Assembly: GCA_028274465.1 (NCBI GenBank)
Contig: CM051455.1
Span: 76,122,489 to 76,186,488, forward strand
Direction of reading: 5' to 3'
Length of the DNA: 64,000 bases
DNA from: Plantago ovata
Taxonomy: Eukaryota; Streptophyta; Magnoliopsida; Lamiales; Plantaginaceae
Position 1 is the stretch's first letter; each line of letters starts with the position of its first letter. Positions 60,057 through 64,000 of this stretch are shown here, one piece after another. Position numbers and translations under genes: made by a program. Under the pieces are notes generated by a model. That model made no database searches. It was not told the DNA's origin and saw only the letters and a program-made list of their open reading frames with translations.

Positions 60057-60527
60057 GTAAAATACTTGGTATTTAAACATGCATTGTCAAACAATAACAT
60101 ATCGAGCATATGAAACAATTAGTAGCCTATGTGGATGACAAATGACTTCATAATTTCATTATGAAAATTATAATCCCATACTTATAATCTCTATGAAATA
60201 ATTGAAAATTTAGACTAGATTGAATAATTGAAAATTCTATTGACCAAGTAGTAATTTTCGAAACCCGAAGGACTTAATTGTAATTTTTAAAACCTTGGAG
60301 GTGTTAAATCTAAAATTCAAAACTAGAAGGACTAATTTGCAATAAATAATAAATTGATAAATTACAAATAAGCCCTTTAACTTTATATTAATTAAATTTA
60401 ACCCCTCTAGTTAAAAACAATTAAAATTAAATCATATTTATATTTCAAATATAAAATTCAATACTCAAAACTTTCAAAATTCGATTTTGGGTCCAACTCG
60501 AAAAAATATATATATTTATTAAAATAT

Positions 60528-60684
60528 GGGACGGGACCTAGTCCCGTCCCCACGGTACCCGCGGCCCTGGGCGCCCGAAGCCCGCGGCACGCGGGTACCG
60601 TTGCCGCGGGGCGCGGGCGCCTGCTTCCGCAGACCACGGGTACCTGCGTCCGCCCGCCGCCTGCGTCACGTAGGCGGCCCGGTC
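60528..60684. other. GC-rich island flanked by AT repeats
   Basis: 157 bp very rich in G and C between two nearly identical AT runs, AAAAATATATATATTTA (60501-60527 and 60685-60705). It begins with a perfect inverted repeat, GGGACGGGAC, loop CTA, GTCCCGTCCC (60528-60550), and has further GGGTACC/GGTACCC pairs. No ORF is supported. Confidence 0.7.
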
Positions 60685-60841
60685 AAAAATATATATATTT
60701 AATAATTTTTTTTTTTTTTGAAAAATATAAATTCTAAATCTATATAAAAACAAAAATTTTGAAAATCGAATTAATCATAGAATCAATTGCATCCACATAT
60801 CTACAAAATCATACAATATATATACGTAATCAATTAACCTC

Positions 60842-60853
60842 GCTCTGATACCA
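60842..60853 (-). promoter_or_regulatory. Primer-binding site, tRNA-Met type
   Basis: Minus strand TGGTATCAGAGC, the standard copia primer site complementary to initiator tRNA-Met, one base after the LTR end (CTTACA). Confidence 0.92.
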
Positions 60854-60854
60854 C

Positions 60855-62913
60855 TGTAAGAAAATATGGTCAGAGTTACCCCTAGGGTACGCAGCGGAAT
60901 TTCAAAAATTTTCTTAACATACATGTTAATTGATTATGCATATGTCGTATATATATAAACACGTCAATTAGAAGACTAACCTTACTTCCAAAGCAGCTTC
61001 CAAGTCTTCGTAATATTCCGGTGTATCTTCTCCTTCGTTGAAGTCGAAGATATCTACAATACTCTGTATATCTACAAGACAATAAGAGTTAGTTCCAGCT
61101 CCTAGAACCTCAACCTTGGTATCCACGGATGAACAGCCTATCGGAAGAATGCTAGGATATTCTTTGTGTGACCAAGAAGACGGGACGGCGATTCCTCCGG
61201 TGAGGTGGCGCGCGTGGAGGATATATAGAGGAGGGGAGAGCTTTTTATTTTCTCTAAGAAAACTGGGTAGAATAACTGTGAAAGTCTATGTCAAAAGCTC
61301 TCCAATAGTGTACTATATATAGTAGTCAATAGAAGCATAAAGCATAAGCAATTAGACTTCGCAAAAGGAATAAGAATCTAATTCTTATCGCACAAGGAAA
61401 CCAATATCAAGTCTAGATTCATTCCCAATCAAATTAAAACTCAATCAGGAAAATCTAACTTATCCCTTGGACTTCTAATAGAGGAAGGAGTCGAACTCCT
61501 TCCCCTACCCAGACACGCGCTCGCGCGCTCTGTCCTACGGGAGGTGGGTCCCAATTTTGGGACCCACTTATAGTTCTAAGGCAATTCAAACTCCAAGTAG
61601 ATTTTTCCATGTGCATATGTTAATTCTAAATTAACATATCCTTTCAAATCAAACCTCTATTATATTTCCAAAATATAATCTTTAATTGTATTTACATAAA
61701 ATACAATTAATTAGCCAATTCAATTAATAATTCCAAATCATTAATTGAGCCACCAAATATTATAATTAATTCCAAATAAATTATAATCCATCAATCACAA
61801 TTAATTCCAAATTAATTGCGATTCCATCTTCAAGGATATTCTGGTAAGCTGAATCACCACATATTGTGACCCATAGGGCCTCATCGTATTAAGCAAGTCC
61901 TAGACTAGGCAACATGGAATTCCTAGACGGTTCCAGTTGCAATATTAATACGTGAGGACGTTTGAGAGGTTTCTCAAAGCTAACCCTTTCGTTGCGAAGC
62001 CTGTTGCGCTCAACGCGGCGATGGTAACGTCCCTTCATCTGACTTGCTCGAATGTATCTAGGATCGATGAAGTGTCTATCCCAATAATACATCCACGGGC
62101 GTCTCAGGGAGTTGCTTGGTTAAGATATACTTATGACCATCATAATATATCATTTGCACTGGCCAGTGACTTTACCAACACAACTATGCAGACTATGAGC
62201 AGTGCTCTCCTATGCTACACTTGAGAGATGAATCCTTCACAGAATCACTTATCATCCCCATTTGTATGTAGCCATAATCCTGGATCGTGTCTTAGGTCAG
62301 CTGCTTATTCAGAGGTGACATCGACGGGTCCACCAAGGATATGGAGCAACAAATGTGATGATAAAGTCCTGTAAGTACAAAGGACGACTGGCATCACTTC
62401 GACAACTCACCGGTTCCCATAGACACTTTGGTGTAGAGTATACATCGATGGGAGTGTCTGGTGGGTACTTCCATTGTTCGATAATCCTTCTTCGAACAAC
62501 TATGCGCAGTTATGGGAACGTTTCTCGATTGTCCAACAATCCGTTCCGTGACCGTGGGATCGGCTCACACTTGCTCCAACAAGTATAACCTCCACGCATA
62601 CTAGTCTCGTCTGGTTCATTCAGACCCCTACATCCGAGATGAACCTCGACTAGGGAGAGTTTGGGATAGATGATAACTCACATAGCTCCCACTATCTGTG
62701 TGATCGGTCATCTATTCGAGGGGACATGTTTAATATCAATACAGACAGTAATAGAGATATGACATGCTGCATGCCTGGTGTAATATAAATATGAAAGCGA
62801 TACTCAATAGTAAAATGCACCAAACATATATTATATTGCGTTGACCTCTGTAATAGTACATATATGGTCTCTATAAGGGCACTATGCCCTTAGTAAGGAC
62901 TGTCTCTAGGACA
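60855..62913 (-). repeat. 5' LTR of the copia element (about 2.06 kb)
   Basis: The left end is fixed by the primer site. The right end is placed at TGTCCTAGAGACAG on the minus strand (62913), the best TG start, but it could be a few bases off. A TATA box is on the minus strand at 61312-61322 (CTATATATAGT). A 24-base inverted repeat lies at 61544-61567 (arms GTGGGTCCCAA and TTGGGACCCAC). Small frames in the LTR are shadows. Confidence 0.8.
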
Positions 62914-63742
62914 TATACACTATCATCTATTTTTGTGCTAACTCTTCTGCAGGACTGTTCTCGATTTCTCGAGCTCCGTTGTGTTATTGTTTGTTCTGCT
63001 CTGTTGTCTGCTCTGTCTGTGTCTGTTTGGCCGGTCGATTAGGTTATAATTAGGAAGACTTGGGTAGTGTGGACTATCGGGTTTATTTGATTACTTCCTA
63101 GTCTATTCCCTTTTAGACGCGAGACAGAAGTCGCTGAGGTCTATTAGGGTCGTAGGATCTGTTTCCCCAAAGTACACGGGGCTCTGTTTCTGTCTAGAGA
63201 AGGCCATCTCTGGAGGGAGTTACAAGGGCAATCTGTGAGTAGGAGCAATAAGGCGGGCTGCACCATCAAAATCTGTTATGTTATCGTCTGTCTTCTCTGT
63301 TCTGTTGTCTGTCTCTATCTATTGTCTTATGTGTTACGCTTTCTTTTAAAAAAAACTGTTAATCTTTTCTGTCTGTTAAAATTCGAACCTCACTGAGATC
63401 CTTTGTCTCACAGTCTTTCAGTTTTCAAAATCCCTTCCTTGTAGATTCTTTTGAAGGCAAACAAGACTAGGCGTCCAGCGACTGAGAGTTGGGATTGGGT
63501 GTTACATTGGGATTTATGTTCTTTCGAAATAAGAAGAAAAACTATTTAAATTCTTCACTATCCGTTGGATTTGGTTATTTTGAAATATTTTAGTTACCGT
63601 TGAACCGTTATTCTTTTGATTTTGTAAGCGTTTTGGCGCCAATGTCTGTTATTGCATTTATTGACTACTGTTACTTTCAAATTCTAAAATTTCTTTATTT
63701 TTTTGAGAAAATATTTTATTTTCAAAAATTGGTACCGTTACA
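62914..63742 (+). repeat. LTR (3' part) of a plus-strand LTR retrotransposon
   Basis: Ends CCGTTACA, two bases before a tRNA-Met primer site. The start is not certain because the copia LTR abuts it; TCTG-rich stretches (62980-63030 and 63280-63340) lie in its left part. The general look suggests a Ty3 chromovirus, but no coding part is visible. Confidence 0.65.
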
Positions 63743-63744
63743 GT

Positions 63745-64000
63745 TGGTATCAGAGCTTGAGTTCAAACTCAAGCTTGCTAGGATAGGATCTTCTGGCCAA
63801 TGGGGTGTGTGTGAGGGTCCGAGTCGCTGGATATAGGTCGAGTGGTTATTGTTCTGTCTCTTACACTGTTTAATCTTCCGCACTATCTCTGAATCGCTTT
63901 GTTTGTACGATGATTATCCTACTGTTCGTTTTTCAAAACTGTCTTGCTCAGGATTCCGTTAAACCTCCATAACAGGCTTACGATTGTCACTTTTGTTAGT
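63745..64000 (+). other. Primer-binding site and start of the internal region
   Basis: TGGTATCAGAGC at 63745-63756 (tRNA-Met), then TTGAGTTCAAACTCAAGC, an inverted repeat (CTTGAGTT/AACTCAAG), and leader sequence to the window end. The gene part is outside the window. Confidence 0.85.

Larger units (their letters stand above)
59318..60841 (-). other. Long 5' leader of the copia element
   Basis: About 1.5 kb between the primer site and gag. No convincing ORF. It contains the tandem hairpin repeats (59882-60056) and a GC island (60528-60684) in otherwise AT-rich DNA. The stretch 60060-60527 is AT-rich with nothing recognisable. Confidence 0.7.

Noticed and set aside
62355-62588. 77-residue plus-strand ORF in the copia LTR
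   Set aside because: It lies inside an LTR on its antisense strand, with no motif; a chance frame.

Overview
The window is plant nuclear DNA, almost certainly from a flowering plant. Every unit I can recognise is repetitive. It holds a long satellite array, a CACTA-type DNA transposon, an L1-type LINE, Ty3 and Ty1 LTR retrotransposons with plant primer sites (tRNA-Asp and tRNA-Met), and a Sirevirus-like element with an envelope-position ORF. I see no intact host gene, no functional rRNA or tRNA gene and no CRISPR array. The species cannot be named from the sequence alone.

Region 1 (1-24276) is a satellite block. Two related subunits, A (about 240 bp) and B (about 307 bp), alternate as a 547-bp dimer. 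Shortened B units (211 bp) punctuate the dimers and build an 8350-bp higher-order repeat that can be followed by simple arithmetic. The last 3.5 kb before a 100-N assembly gap (19140-19239) is full of single-base indels. Beyond the gap the satellite runs in the opposite orientation and is split by a 3.4-kb CACTA-like element with a TCT target duplication (19433-22829).

Region 2 (24277-42284) is built from an Athila-like, tRNA-Asp-primed LTR family. Its copies carry gag plus protease and a separate 429-residue accessory ORF, with no reverse transcriptase or integrase between them. Parts lie in both orientations, so the region is a large fold-back structure. One LTR on the minus strand is split by a 6.3-kb LINE (28816-35099) with a 12-bp target duplication.

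Region 3 (42285-49961) is the 3' half of a minus-strand Sirevirus-like Ty1 element: RNase H end, a very long broken envelope-position ORF, polypurine tract and partial LTR. It is joined by a deletion-type junction to a 3' fragment and LTR of the second Athila-like subfamily (49957-51579).

Region 4 (51580-62913) is a different minus-strand Ty1/copia element (truncated RT, integrase, protease, gag, a long structured leader, tRNA-Met primer site, 2-kb LTR). Its gag is split by another Athila-like copy (54398-58944) with a GTATC duplication. Region 5 (62914-64000) holds the LTR end, tRNA-Met primer site and leader of a plus-strand LTR element that runs out of the window.

The most interesting candidate is the pol-less Athila-like family. 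It carries clusters of GC-rich palindromes (half-site GGGCGA, one spacer base, TCGCCC), just upstream of the LTR TATA box and again upstream of an intron-like segment that ends 5 bases before the accessory ORF start codon. The second is the three-level satellite hierarchy.
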